DNA from: Ilumatobacteraceae bacterium
Lineage (GTDB): Bacteria > Actinomycetota > Acidimicrobiia > Acidimicrobiales > Ilumatobacteraceae
Assembly (NCBI GenBank): GCA_030728545.1
Contig: JANQZQ010000044.1
Coordinates: 1 to 31,089 of the forward strand
Direction of reading: 5' to 3'
DNA: 31,089 nt
Made by a program: the position numbers and the translations under genes. The first letter of the stretch is position 1; each line of letters opens with the position of its first letter. The notes under the pieces are model-generated. The model searched no databases. It was not told the origin of the DNA and saw nothing but the letters and a program-made list of their open reading frames with translations. Shown here one piece after another: positions 1-7,707 of the stretch.

Positions 1-579
1 GGTACGCGCTGCGTCGTACACCACCTTGGTTACCGTGCGCACATCGTCTGGTGACAACCAGTTGATAATGGCGCCATCGGCTTCGCGACCCGCAAGCCGC
101 AGCATTCCTTCGCGTAATGCCGCAACCAGAATCGGTGGCTGCACTTCGGGTCGCACACCCAGACGAAAACCGTCAACTTTGAAGGTGTCGTATTGCTTGG
201 TGACTTTTTCACCCATGAGCGAATCGCGCAAGAAGCGCACCACATCCCGCACCTTTTTGTACGGATCAACGAATGGCACGCCGTTCCAACGCTCCACGAT
301 CACATTGCTCGATGAGCCAACACCGATCGCAAAGCGACCAGGTGCAGCATCAGCCAACGAAGCCACACTTTGGGCAAACAACGCCGGGCTGCGCGTGTAT
401 GCCGGCACGATTGCCGTGCCGAGTCGCAACCGTGGCTCCCACGCCGCTGCCATCGCCAGCGGAGTAAATGCATCAGCACCGTCTGCCTCGGCAGACCAAA
501 TGTCGCTGTAGCCGAGATCCGACAACTGTCGTAACTGTTTTTCGTGGGCGTGTAAATGACCAGGTAGTGGCACGGTCAT
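1..579 (-). CDS. Luciferase-like (LLM class) oxidoreductase, probably F420-dependent, C-terminus outside window
   Basis: The frame stays open from an ATG at 579 to the window edge, giving 193 residues of an N-terminal part. The product begins like a bacterial-luciferase-fold TIM barrel (MTVPLPG), followed by DLGYSDIWSAEADG, a strand with LRLGTAIVPAYTRSP, and the segment GRFAIGVGSSSNVIVERWNG. This last block is typical of the F420-dependent LLM oxidoreductases common in Actinobacteria. The family uses reduced F420 or FMN on varied substrates, and the substrate here cannot be told. The gene follows the thioesterase stop by 21 nt, so they are probably co-transcribed. A GTG at 597, only 3 nt after that stop, is an alternative start adding six residues. 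The family call is firm; the cofactor is inferred from taxon and motif. Confidence 0.85.
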   Translation of the reverse strand, partial: MTVPLPGHLHAHEKQLRQLSDLGYSDIWSAEADGADAFTPLAMAAAWEPRLRLGTAIVPAYTRSPALFAQSVASLADAAPGRFAIGVGSSSNVIVERWNGVPFVDPYKKVRDVVRFLRDSLMGEKVTKQYDTFKVDGFRLGVRPEVQPPILVAALREGMLRLAGREADGAIINWLSPDDVRTVTKVVYDAART

Positions 580-600
580 GCCGTTGCGACGTTGCACGGG

Positions 601-1398
601 TTAATTCTTCCACTTTCGAGCGATGCAACTCTGACTGGCGGTAGCCAGCAATGTGCCGTCTTCGGCGAACATCTGGATGGTGCCATGGGCAAAACCGCGC
701 TGCACCGACTCGATCTGGATGTCGAGCAATACCCAGTCGGTTGGCACCAAATGGGCAAACCGAATCGTGTTGTCGAGGCTGTTGCCACCCGCGCGCAGCC
801 CCAACGCTTGGCCAGCGGCCATCGGCACAAAGTCGCCAAGAATTCCGAGTGCAGCAGCATCGATGCCATCGACGAGCGACTTGATGCGCACCCACATGAT
901 GGTCTGGCCGTCCCCGGGCGTGCCATCTAGTTCATCAAGATCTCGGCCTTTGGCGATACGCATCTCAAGTGCTTCCATGATCGAGTTCGCATGGGCTGCA
1001 CGCAGGGTGCGCGGTCGCGATTCGCTTGGTGAAGCAACTGTGGGCATCGTGACGAACTGGCCCGACGCCGCAAAATTGCGATCACCGAGGGCAGCGTTGA
1101 CCGTGAGCACTTCGCGATCGTCTACTCGACACACCGCCCGCGCCTGAGTAACACTGCTGCCCGACACGGCCACGGTCACGTCGATCTGCACTTGCTCGTC
1201 ACGCTTGGCATACGACAAATACTGCGCCGTGGCCCACGTGCAGCGTCGCTGCGACACCGTCTCGAGAGCAGCGATTCCGGCGCCAAGACCGGCCCCACCA
1301 AACAAAAAGCCACCACTGGTGGTGAGTTGCGGTATGACGGAAAGCGAAAATGTGGTCTCTGACTGCTGCACAAGCCCAAGAAATGCGCGGGAGTCCAT
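601..1398 (-). CDS. Acyl-CoA thioesterase-like protein (double hotdog family)
   Basis: This 265-residue protein looks like a TesB-like thioesterase-family protein with two hotdog folds. Visible landmarks are an N-terminal hotdog helix region (TTSGGFLFGGAGLGAGIAA), the strand containing YLSYAKRDEQVQIDV, and a C-terminal repeat ending near SQSCIARKWKN. Such proteins hydrolyse or bind acyl-CoA thioesters in the cytoplasm; the chain length is unknown. The reading frame remains open upstream to 1737, but that part lies antisense to the amidase and resembles no hotdog. The ATG at 1398 fits the family, and a TAGCCT box sits 7 nt before it (1406-1411). It is divergent from the amidase and shares a probable operon with the luciferase-like gene. 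Confidence 0.82.
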   Translation of the reverse strand: MDSRAFLGLVQQSETTFSLSVIPQLTTSGGFLFGGAGLGAGIAALETVSQRRCTWATAQYLSYAKRDEQVQIDVTVAVSGSSVTQARAVCRVDDREVLTVNAALGDRNFAASGQFVTMPTVASPSESRPRTLRAAHANSIMEALEMRIAKGRDLDELDGTPGDGQTIMWVRIKSLVDGIDAAALGILGDFVPMAAGQALGLRAGGNSLDNTIRFAHLVPTDWVLLDIQIESVQRGFAHGTIQMFAEDGTLLATASQSCIARKWKN

Positions 1399-1405
1399 CG
1401 ATGAC

Positions 1406-1411
1406 AGGCTA
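1406..1411 (-). promoter_or_regulatory. Putative -10 box of the thioesterase gene (TAGCCT)
   Basis: The minus strand reads TAGCCT followed by exactly 7 nt and the ATG at 1398. This matches the TANNNT -10 consensus at the spacing expected if transcription starts at the start codon (leaderless). No Shine-Dalgarno sequence precedes the ATG. This is inference from one short motif, strengthened by the same spacing at other first genes in the window. Confidence 0.4.
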
Positions 1412-1426
1412 ACGACGCGTGCGTCA

Positions 1427-1432
1427 TACGAT
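1427..1432 (+). promoter_or_regulatory. Putative -10 box of the amidase gene (TACGAT)
   Basis: TACGAT is followed by 6 nt and then GTG at 1439, again the spacing of a leaderless start. It lies 16 bp from the opposing box for the thioesterase, so the two divergent promoters would share about 40 bp. It also helps choose GTG 1439 over upstream ATG codons that lie inside the thioesterase gene. Confidence 0.42.
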
Positions 1433-1438
1433 TGGGGC

Positions 1439-2821
1439 GTGGGTGATACTCCTTGGCTGGGCGACACGGTTTCACTCGTCGAAGCATTTCGTCGTGGTGA
1501 ACGCTCCCCCGTTGAAGAGCTCCAGGCAACGTATGACGCAATTGATGCCAGCGACCTCAACGCGTTTTGTTTTCTTGATCGCGAACGTGCGTTGGATGCC
1601 GCACGCACAGCCGATGTGTCACTGCCCTTCGGCGGCGTACCCATTGGCGTGAAGGAATTGGAACGCAACCTTGGCTGGCCCGACACTGACGCCAGTTTGA
1701 TATTCAAAGATCGCATCGCAGACTCGACCGACACCATGTTGTTGCGCGCACGCGCGGCTGGTGGTGTGTTCGTTGGTCAAACCACTTCAAGCGAGTTCGG
1801 CGGTGTGAATCTCACGCGCACGTTATTGCACGGTGCCACACACAACCCATGGCAGCACGGCCGCACCCCAGGTGGCTCGTCGGGGGGAAGCGCTGCTGCC
1901 GTGGCCGGCGGTTTGGTTTCTATCGCCACCGGTGGTGACGGCGGTGGCTCGATTCGCATTCCTGCTGGCTTCACTGGGCTAGTTGGCTTGAAGGCAACGT
2001 ACGGTCGTATTCCGCGCGGGCCTGGCGCCTCGAATGGCAACCTCACCACCACCACTGGTTGCTTGACGCGCAGCGTGCGTGACACAGCCCGCTGGTTTGA
2101 TGTGTGCAACGGCCACGAAGACCACGACCCGCTCAGCCTGCCGCGCGTCGACGGCTGGGAAGCAGGTCTGGGCAGCGTGCCGACGCGTGGGTTGCGGGCA
2201 ATCATCGTGCCGAACTGGGGCTCAGCGGTGGTGTCACCTGCCATGTGGGCCGTGCTCGAAGAAGCCGGCGAACACCTCATCCGCATCACTGGCATGCAAC
2301 GTGTCGACGGTGTCAACACCGCACTGCCGCGATTGGGTGCCGCTTGGTCAATAACTGGAATGGCAGCACTCGCGTTTGAGTTGCGCGATCATTGGCCCGC
2401 TTGCGCCGACATGCTCACCCCAGAAATGCGTTACGGCCTGCAACACACACAAGATTTGTACGGCACCGAAGCACGTGGCAAGTTCGAAACTCGTCGCATT
2501 GAACTCAACCGCCGCATGGCCGAAATTCTTGGCGAAGTTGACGTCATCATCACCGCCAGTAACCCTGATGTTGCTTTCAACGCACAAGGCCCGTTGCCCG
2601 ATACGTTCGGCGGTGTGGTGGCTGGTGCAGGTAACAATGGTGTGCTCACGTTCCCGGCCAACATCTACGGGAACCCCGGCATCTCGATTCCGGCTGGCAG
2701 CGTGGACGGTTTGCCGGTTGGCTTGCAGGTGATGTCGCGCCACTTCGCCGAACCACTGCTACTCGAGTTGGCTCTCGCCTACGAACGGTCACGCCCGTGG
2801 CCGCTCGTGGCCCCGCGTTAA
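1439..2821 (+). CDS. Amidase-signature family hydrolase
   Basis: The product (460 residues from GTG 1439) is a full amidase-signature enzyme, the family of GatA, acetamidases and FAAH. The Ser-cisSer-Lys triad is visible: Lys72 in GVPIGVKE, the Gly/Ser-rich loop GGSSGGSAAA with cis-Ser near 148, and nucleophile Ser171 in GGGSIRIPAG. It hydrolyses an amide bond of unknown substrate, probably in the cytoplasm since no signal peptide is seen. GatA is unlikely because no gatB or gatC is nearby. The frame is open to an ATG at 1205 (and 1334), but that extension lies antisense to the thioesterase and has no family likeness. The GTG has a TACGAT box 6 nt upstream. It converges on the membrane-protein gene with a gap of 6 nt. 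Confidence 0.88.
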   Translation: MGDTPWLGDTVSLVEAFRRGERSPVEELQATYDAIDASDLNAFCFLDRERALDAARTADVSLPFGGVPIGVKELERNLGWPDTDASLIFKDRIADSTDTMLLRARAAGGVFVGQTTSSEFGGVNLTRTLLHGATHNPWQHGRTPGGSSGGSAAAVAGGLVSIATGGDGGGSIRIPAGFTGLVGLKATYGRIPRGPGASNGNLTTTTGCLTRSVRDTARWFDVCNGHEDHDPLSLPRVDGWEAGLGSVPTRGLRAIIVPNWGSAVVSPAMWAVLEEAGEHLIRITGMQRVDGVNTALPRLGAAWSITGMAALAFELRDHWPACADMLTPEMRYGLQHTQDLYGTEARGKFETRRIELNRRMAEILGEVDVIITASNPDVAFNAQGPLPDTFGGVVAGAGNNGVLTFPANIYGNPGISIPAGSVDGLPVGLQVMSRHFAEPLLLELALAYERSRPWPLVAPR

Positions 2822-2827
2822 CTTGCG

Positions 2828-3556
2828 CTAAACAGCGAGCAGCGCTCGCGCGATCAAATCGGTGCCAAAGCCCATCAGGATGGCCAGATAACTCAACCCT
2901 GTTGCCGCCATGACTGCCGAGTAACTGCGCTCGCGCAATGCCGCGCGCGTAAACCACGCCAACACCCCTGTGAGCAGTGCGCAAGCCAACCAAAACCATC
3001 CGAGCACGCCATCCCAGCCATCATCGATCGTGCCATTCAACACGCTCACCATGCCCGTAGGAACGAGCAGCACCACCATCTCGAGCAACCAGATGACCAG
3101 CAACACATTGGTGAGCTGATTCAACAACTTACGTGGCATGCCAGGTTGCACTAGATACCAGTGGCCAAGCAGCATCGCATCACTAATGGCACCAAGAAAC
3201 ACTGCACCCACAATCAAACGCACGAGCCACAACGCATCAGATGGATTGTCAACAGACAAAGCAGCGACAACAACACCAACAAACCCAGCACCCGTGGCCA
3301 AACGATCAAGCACGGTGTCGCGTCGCGCAAAGCCAACAATTGCCAACGCAACAAGCACGAGCGCCGCCACTTCGCGGATGATGATTCGATCTAAGGCAAA
3401 ACCAAGTGCGGCCCCGCCCAAAGCGATGGTGGCGTATACGCCACGCAGCAACTTGGCATAACCAACCGAAATTTCACCCGAGCGAAAGGTAAACCACAAG
3501 AACAGCATCCCACCGCTCGCCCACTGCAACATCACCGTTGCAGCGTCGAGTTTCAC
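2828..3556 (-). CDS. Polytopic membrane protein of unknown function
   Basis: I do not recognise the function. The 242-residue product is almost entirely hydrophobic with about seven membrane segments and short loops, no signal peptide and no enzyme motif. A loop with GHWYLVQPGMPRKLLNQ is the most distinctive, probably conserved part, where the His-Trp-Tyr cluster could bind a ligand or metal (speculative). It starts with GTG at 3556, and GTGA overlaps the stop of the M24 peptidase by 4 nt, so it is translationally coupled as the last gene of the E3-E2-LipBA operon. Whether it has any role in lipoate or peptide metabolism is unknown. Confidence 0.75.
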   Translation of the reverse strand: MKLDAATVMLQWASGGMLFLWFTFRSGEISVGYAKLLRGVYATIALGGAALGFALDRIIIREVAALVLVALAIVGFARRDTVLDRLATGAGFVGVVVAALSVDNPSDALWLVRLIVGAVFLGAISDAMLLGHWYLVQPGMPRKLLNQLTNVLLVIWLLEMVVLLVPTGMVSVLNGTIDDGWDGVLGWFWLACALLTGVLAWFTRAALRERSYSAVMAATGLSYLAILMGFGTDLIARALLAV

Positions 3557-4671
3557 AAAACAACCAACTCACGCGGGGTGGAGTTCATTCGCAACGGGCC
3601 ATTGGCAGTAGCCACCACGATGTCTTCTAGTCGCATGCCCCATTTGCCCGCCACGTATATGCCGGGCTCAACGCTGAATGCATGCCCTGGTGCAATCGGC
3701 AGATGATTACCGCTCACCATGTAGGGCTCCTCATGAGCCTCCATGCCGATGCCATGACCTGTGCGATGAATAAAAAACTCGCCCCACCCTGCGTCGGTGA
3801 GCACTTGGCGCGACGCGGTATCCACCGATTCGCAGGTGGCACCCACTTTTCCAGCCATCACGCCCGCTTCTTGGGCTCGTTGCAGGTCGCTCCACGCACG
3901 TGCGACATCTGACGGCGGCTCGCCAATATGCACGCACCGCGTGATGTCGCTGCAATAGCCGTTCATCGTGCCGCCAAAATCACACAGCACGATGTCGCCG
4001 TGGCGAATCACCCGCGCACCTGCATGGTGGTGTGGGCTTGCTGCGTTCTCACCAGACGCAACGATCGCAAAATTGACCACGTCGTGGCCTTCGGCAAGGA
4101 GTCGCGCCGAAATGTCAGCCGACACCTGTGCTTCGGTTCGCCCGACGAGTGGTATCGCCCCACTTTGCAACTGGGCTGCCACTCGATCAGCAGCAGCACC
4201 AGCCGCCACGAGTGCTTCAATTTCGGCGGCATCTTTTTGAATTCGCAGCGGACCAACCACGTCGACTGAGCGCACGAACTGTCGACCCCCAAGATGCTTG
4301 AGTAATTCGACCAAGAATCGAGCCCACATCTGGTCGCCGATAGCCACATTTTGTGCTGCACCAATCAAGCCCGCCGTAATGGCAATCGGGTCGTCGGTTT
4401 CGTTCCACGCCACCAGGTCAAACACCGTTGCATGATGCTCAACGCGCGGTGCTTCAAGACGTGGTACCACAAGCGTGGCGCGCTCAGGCGTTACAACCAA
4501 AGCCGTCAAACGCTCGAGCGGCATGGCGTGATAGCCAACAAGAAACGGCAGATCAAAGCCCACCGACACCACCAGTGCGTCAACGCTCTGGCTGCGCATC
4601 TCGGCGCGCACTCGTGCCAAGCGCTCGGCATATATCGCGGGGCCCACAGTTGCGGTGTTGCGATGATTCAT
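3553..4671 (-). CDS. M24 family Xaa-Pro aminopeptidase-like metallopeptidase
   Basis: This 372-residue protein has the two-domain layout of prolidase/aminopeptidase P: a creatinase-like N-terminal domain (about 10-140) and a pita-bread M24 catalytic domain (about 150-372). All five metal ligands are visible: Asp231 (LCDFGG), Asp242 (CSDITR), His306 (TGHGIGMEAHEEP), Glu335 (SVEPGIYV) and Glu349 (RLEDIV). It should cleave the bond before proline in small peptides, with two Mn or similar ions, in the cytoplasm. The ATG overlaps the LipB-LipA stop (ATGA), so it is co-translated in the same operon. Aminopeptidase P versus prolidase cannot be decided by eye. Confidence 0.9.
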   Translation of the reverse strand: MNHRNTATVGPAIYAERLARVRAEMRSQSVDALVVSVGFDLPFLVGYHAMPLERLTALVVTPERATLVVPRLEAPRVEHHATVFDLVAWNETDDPIAITAGLIGAAQNVAIGDQMWARFLVELLKHLGGRQFVRSVDVVGPLRIQKDAAEIEALVAAGAAADRVAAQLQSGAIPLVGRTEAQVSADISARLLAEGHDVVNFAIVASGENAASPHHHAGARVIRHGDIVLCDFGGTMNGYCSDITRCVHIGEPPSDVARAWSDLQRAQEAGVMAGKVGATCESVDTASRQVLTDAGWGEFFIHRTGHGIGMEAHEEPYMVSGNHLPIAPGHAFSVEPGIYVAGKWGMRLEDIVVATANGPLRMNSTPRELVVL

Positions 4672-6281
4672 CGGCGCACCAGCACGGGCATCGCAACTGA
4701 AACAGCAACGGGTGCCGCCACAGCGACAACGCCAGCGTCAGCGGCTGCCTGCTTGGCGTGATAACTCGAACGTGTCAACGGGCTCGATTCCACATGCGTG
4801 ATGCCCAACGATTCTCCGTAGGTCTTGTAGTGCGCAAACTCGTCAGGGCTCGCCCAGCGCACAACGGGCAAATGGTCGTTGGTCGGTCGCAAATACTGAC
4901 CGATGGTGACGATGCTCACGCCCACGCAGGCTAAGTCAGCAAGTAACGACTCCACTTCGTGAGTCTGCTCACCCAGCCCAAGCATGAACCCCGACTTCGT
5001 TACCAGCCCAGCGCGACGCGCGCGAGCCAACACCGACAGGCTGCGCGCATAACCCGCCGACGGCCGCACGGTTCGCTGCAGTCGGGCCACCGTTTCTATG
5101 TTGTGGTTGAACACATCGGGGCGAGCGTCAAACAGCAACTGCAGCGATGCGGTATCACCTTTGGCATCTGACACCAACGTTTCGATGGTGGTGCTCGGGT
5201 TGTGGTGGCGAATCTGGTTGATGCACTCCGCCACGTGGCCGAAACCACCATCGGGTAGGTCATCGCGCGCCACCATGGTGAGCACTGCATGTTGCAGACG
5301 CATTTGTGCCACGGCCGAAGCAACACGCAGTGGCTCGTCGACATCGGGAAGATCCGGTTTGCGGGTGTCGACCAAACAGAACCCGCAGGCTCGTGTGCAG
5401 CGTTCGCCCAACACCATGAATGTTGCGGTGCCATCGCGCCAACACTCTGACAAATTCGGGCAACCAGCTTCTTCGCAAACAGTTACCAGATGTGCTTCGC
5501 GCAGAATCTTTTTGGTCGCCAACACTTCTGCACCATGCGACACGTGCGGGCGTAGCCACTCGGGTTTGCGCTCATGAATCTGCAACCCAACAAAATCTGG
5601 TTCGTACTCCCAAGCCACATCTGCTCGGTCGGTCGTGCCCCAGCGTTCGCTGGCCAACCGAGCAACCACATCGGCAACTTCGCGCAGTGTTGCTGTCGAA
5701 CCCTCTTCGCGCAGCGACGTGACTGGCCATTCGCCAATGCCACACGGCACGATGTGTTCGCGCATGTAGCGCAGGTCGGGTGCAACATTCAGAGCAAAGC
5801 CGTGCATCGTTCGTCGAGCGGTGGCCCCACGCGCCACACGCACCCCGATGGCGCAAATTTTGCGGGCCCGTGGCGTGCCGGGTTCAATCCAAACACCCGG
5901 GTAACCGGTTTGACGGCCAGCAGCCACACCCAATTCGCCCAGCGAATCGATCACCAACTGCTCGACGCTGCACACATAGGCCGTGATATCTGCGGGCGAG
6001 GCGTCACCATGCTTGCCCGGCAACGAGCGAATCGGATACACGACCAATTGTCCGGGCCCGTGGTAGGTGATGTCACCCCCGCGATTGACACGCACCAAAT
6101 CGGCGCCGACTTCGGCGGGGTCGCACTTCAAATTTGTCGCAAGATCAGCCGACGCCCCATAGGTAAACACGTGATGATGTTCGAGCATCAACAAATAGTC
6201 GTCTATTGAATGGGCGAACAATCCCTCTTGCAACGCAAGGGCGTCTCGATAGTTGACCCGCCCGAGCCAACGTGCGCGCAT
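4668..6281 (-). CDS. lipB-lipA: LipB-LipA fusion: octanoyltransferase plus lipoyl synthase
   Basis: One 537-residue frame carries both steps of de novo lipoylation. Residues 1 to about 215 are LipB, which moves octanoyl from acyl carrier protein to a lysine of E2: RGGDITYHGPGQ (67-78), Lys141 (RKICAIG) and Cys180 (VPCG), the acyl-thioester pair. Residues about 235-510 are LipA, which inserts two sulfurs: auxiliary-cluster cysteines 269, 274 and 280, radical-SAM cysteines 295, 299 and 302 (CTRACGFC), and the RSSY motif with ligand Ser506. About 27 Ala/Val-rich residues follow. LipB and LipA are normally separate. No stop and no ATG lie at the junction; a GTG (residue 222) and a TTG (residue 233) occur there without a Shine-Dalgarno. 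The gene follows E2 by 1 nt and overlaps the peptidase by ATGA. Confidence 0.95.
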   Translation of the reverse strand: MRARWLGRVNYRDALALQEGLFAHSIDDYLLMLEHHHVFTYGASADLATNLKCDPAEVGADLVRVNRGGDITYHGPGQLVVYPIRSLPGKHGDASPADITAYVCSVEQLVIDSLGELGVAAGRQTGYPGVWIEPGTPRARKICAIGVRVARGATARRTMHGFALNVAPDLRYMREHIVPCGIGEWPVTSLREEGSTATLREVADVVARLASERWGTTDRADVAWEYEPDFVGLQIHERKPEWLRPHVSHGAEVLATKKILREAHLVTVCEEAGCPNLSECWRDGTATFMVLGERCTRACGFCLVDTRKPDLPDVDEPLRVASAVAQMRLQHAVLTMVARDDLPDGGFGHVAECINQIRHHNPSTTIETLVSDAKGDTASLQLLFDARPDVFNHNIETVARLQRTVRPSAGYARSLSVLARARRAGLVTKSGFMLGLGEQTHEVESLLADLACVGVSIVTIGQYLRPTNDHLPVVRWASPDEFAHYKTYGESLGITHVESSPLTRSSYHAKQAAADAGVVAVAAPVAVSVAMPVLVRR

Positions 6282-6282
6282 G

Positions 6283-7689
6283 TTAGAGCTCCGCTAACCA
6301 ATCCTGGGTTTCAAGATTGAGTTTGACTTTCGCCAAGAAATTTGCCGCATATGCGCCGTCAAACGCACGGTGATCCCAACTCATAGCCAAGTTGCCAACT
6401 GGATGAATGGCGATGCTCTCTGATCCATCTGGCAAACGCAATGCCACCGGCTTGCGCACGATGGCATCAGTGCTCATGATTGCCACCTGTGGTTGGTTGA
6501 TGATTGCCATGGTCAAGACCGAGCCGGCCGAACCATTGTTGGAAATCGTGAACGTGCCGCCGGAGATTTCATCTGGCGACAACTTGCGATTGCGCGCTCG
6601 TGTTGCGAGGTCATAGATTTCGCGGGCAATTGCGCGCAGTCGCTTGCCTTCGGCGCCACGCACCACCGGCACCAACAACCCCTGATAGTCGAGGTCCACC
6701 GCCACACCGAGGTCGATGTACTTGTGCACCACCAACGTGTCGCCGTCAATGCTCGCATTCATATGTGGGTAATCGGCAATGGCGTCGATGATCGCGCGGC
6801 TGATGAATGGCAGATACGTAAGCGAAAAACCTTCGGCAGATTTGAATGAGTCTTTAACGGCATTACGGGCCACGTCAACGTTGGCGTAGTCAACTTCGAC
6901 GACGCTGAATGCGTGAGGCGCGGTGCTCTTGCTGGCCACCATGTGGCTGCCGGTCAATCGGCGAATTTTTGACAACGCAATGACTTCGTCACGGGCCCCG
7001 ACCACCACGCGTGCGGGTGCGGGAGCAGGAGCTGCGACTGGTGCTGGAGCAGGAGCTGCGACTGGTGCTGGAGCAGGAGCTGGTGCAGGAGCCGCAACGG
7101 GTGCAGGTGCAGGAGCGTTGCGCGTCAATGCGTGCGCGTCGATGTAATCGAGCACGTCTTCGCGCGTGATGCGTCCACCCGGGCCCGTGCCCGCCAAGGC
7201 CTGCACATCGATCTGATGTTCATTGACCAAGCGACGCACCACTGGCGACAACAACAAGTTGCTTGCCACACTTGCCCGTGCTGCTGGCGCAACTGGTGTA
7301 GGTGCAGGTGCAGCGACAACAGGAACTGGCGCCGGAGCAGGTGCTGCGACTGGTGCAGGAGTCGGTGCTGCGACTGGTGCAGGCGCGGGCGCCGGTGCAG
7401 GCACCGGAGCAGGTGCAGCGACAACAGGCGCAGGTGCCGGCGCAGCAGCACCACTCGCAGCCCCCACGACAGCAATCACTGTTCCAACAGGCACGGTGTC
7501 ACCTGCAGGCACGCGAATTTCCGTCAGCGTTCCGGCAATCGGTGATGGCACTTCGGTGTCTACTTTGTCGGTTGACACCTCAAACAATGGTTCGTCAGCC
7601 TTTACAACATCACCCACATTTTTAAACCAGCGCGTGATGGTTCCTTCAGTAACGGTTTCGCCGAGTTGTGGAAGGGTGACGTCAGCCAT
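6283..7689 (-). CDS. sucB: 2-oxoacid dehydrogenase E2 (dihydrolipoamide acyltransferase)
   Basis: This 468-residue E2 has one lipoyl domain (1-76, Lys42 in STDKVDTE carrying the lipoyl arm), an Ala-Pro linker, a peripheral subunit-binding domain (about 145-185), a second Ala-Pro linker, and a catalytic acyltransferase domain with the active site HRAFDG (His440, Asp444). It passes acyl groups from E1 to CoA in the pyruvate or 2-oxoglutarate complex. The start resembles actinobacterial SucB/DlaT, so the symbol is a family label: substrate choice is not settled. No E1 is in this operon; AceE is at 19276. AGGAG lies 10 nt before the ATG, and the Lpd stop 18 nt before. The linkers contain near-identical DNA repeats. 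Confidence 0.93.
   Translation of the reverse strand: MADVTLPQLGETVTEGTITRWFKNVGDVVKADEPLFEVSTDKVDTEVPSPIAGTLTEIRVPAGDTVPVGTVIAVVGAASGAAAPAPAPVVAAPAPVPAPAPAPAPVAAPTPAPVAAPAPAPVPVVAAPAPTPVAPAARASVASNLLLSPVVRRLVNEHQIDVQALAGTGPGGRITREDVLDYIDAHALTRNAPAPAPVAAPAPAPAPAPVAAPAPAPVAAPAPAPARVVVGARDEVIALSKIRRLTGSHMVASKSTAPHAFSVVEVDYANVDVARNAVKDSFKSAEGFSLTYLPFISRAIIDAIADYPHMNASIDGDTLVVHKYIDLGVAVDLDYQGLLVPVVRGAEGKRLRAIAREIYDLATRARNRKLSPDEISGGTFTISNNGSAGSVLTMAIINQPQVAIMSTDAIVRKPVALRLPDGSESIAIHPVGNLAMSWDHRAFDGAYAANFLAKVKLNLETQDWLAEL
7022..7082. repeat. 24-bp tandem repeat in the second E2 linker
   Basis: Two exact copies of a 24-bp unit (7022-7045 and 7046-7069) are followed by a 13-bp partial third copy to 7082. 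The unit encodes Ala-Pro-Ala-Pro-Val-Ala-type linker. The copies are identical at the DNA level, which suggests recent slippage, so linker length may vary between strains. A looser version of the same repeat fills about 7290-7450 in the first linker. Confidence 0.85.
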
Positions 7690-7707
7690 GGTGTGAATGC
7701 TCCTGTG

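Noticed and set aside
26..511. Plus-strand frame at the left edge
   Set aside because: The minus strand encodes a clear luciferase-like protein over the same bases.
1205..1438. N-terminal extension of the amidase frame
   Set aside because: It lies antisense to the thioesterase and has no family likeness; GTG 1439 has a promoter-like box at fitting distance.
1399..1737. N-terminal extension of the thioesterase frame (113 residues)
   Set aside because: It is antisense to the amidase, Ser/Arg-rich with no hotdog features, and the family N-terminus fits ATG 1398.
7022..7450. CRISPR-like repeat array
   Set aside because: The repeats are contiguous, in frame and encode Ala-Pro linker, with no spacers.
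7223..7696. Gly/Ala-rich plus-strand frame opposite the E2 gene
   Set aside because: It is the mirror of the Ala-Pro linker and lipoyl domain coding sequence, which has clear family motifs.
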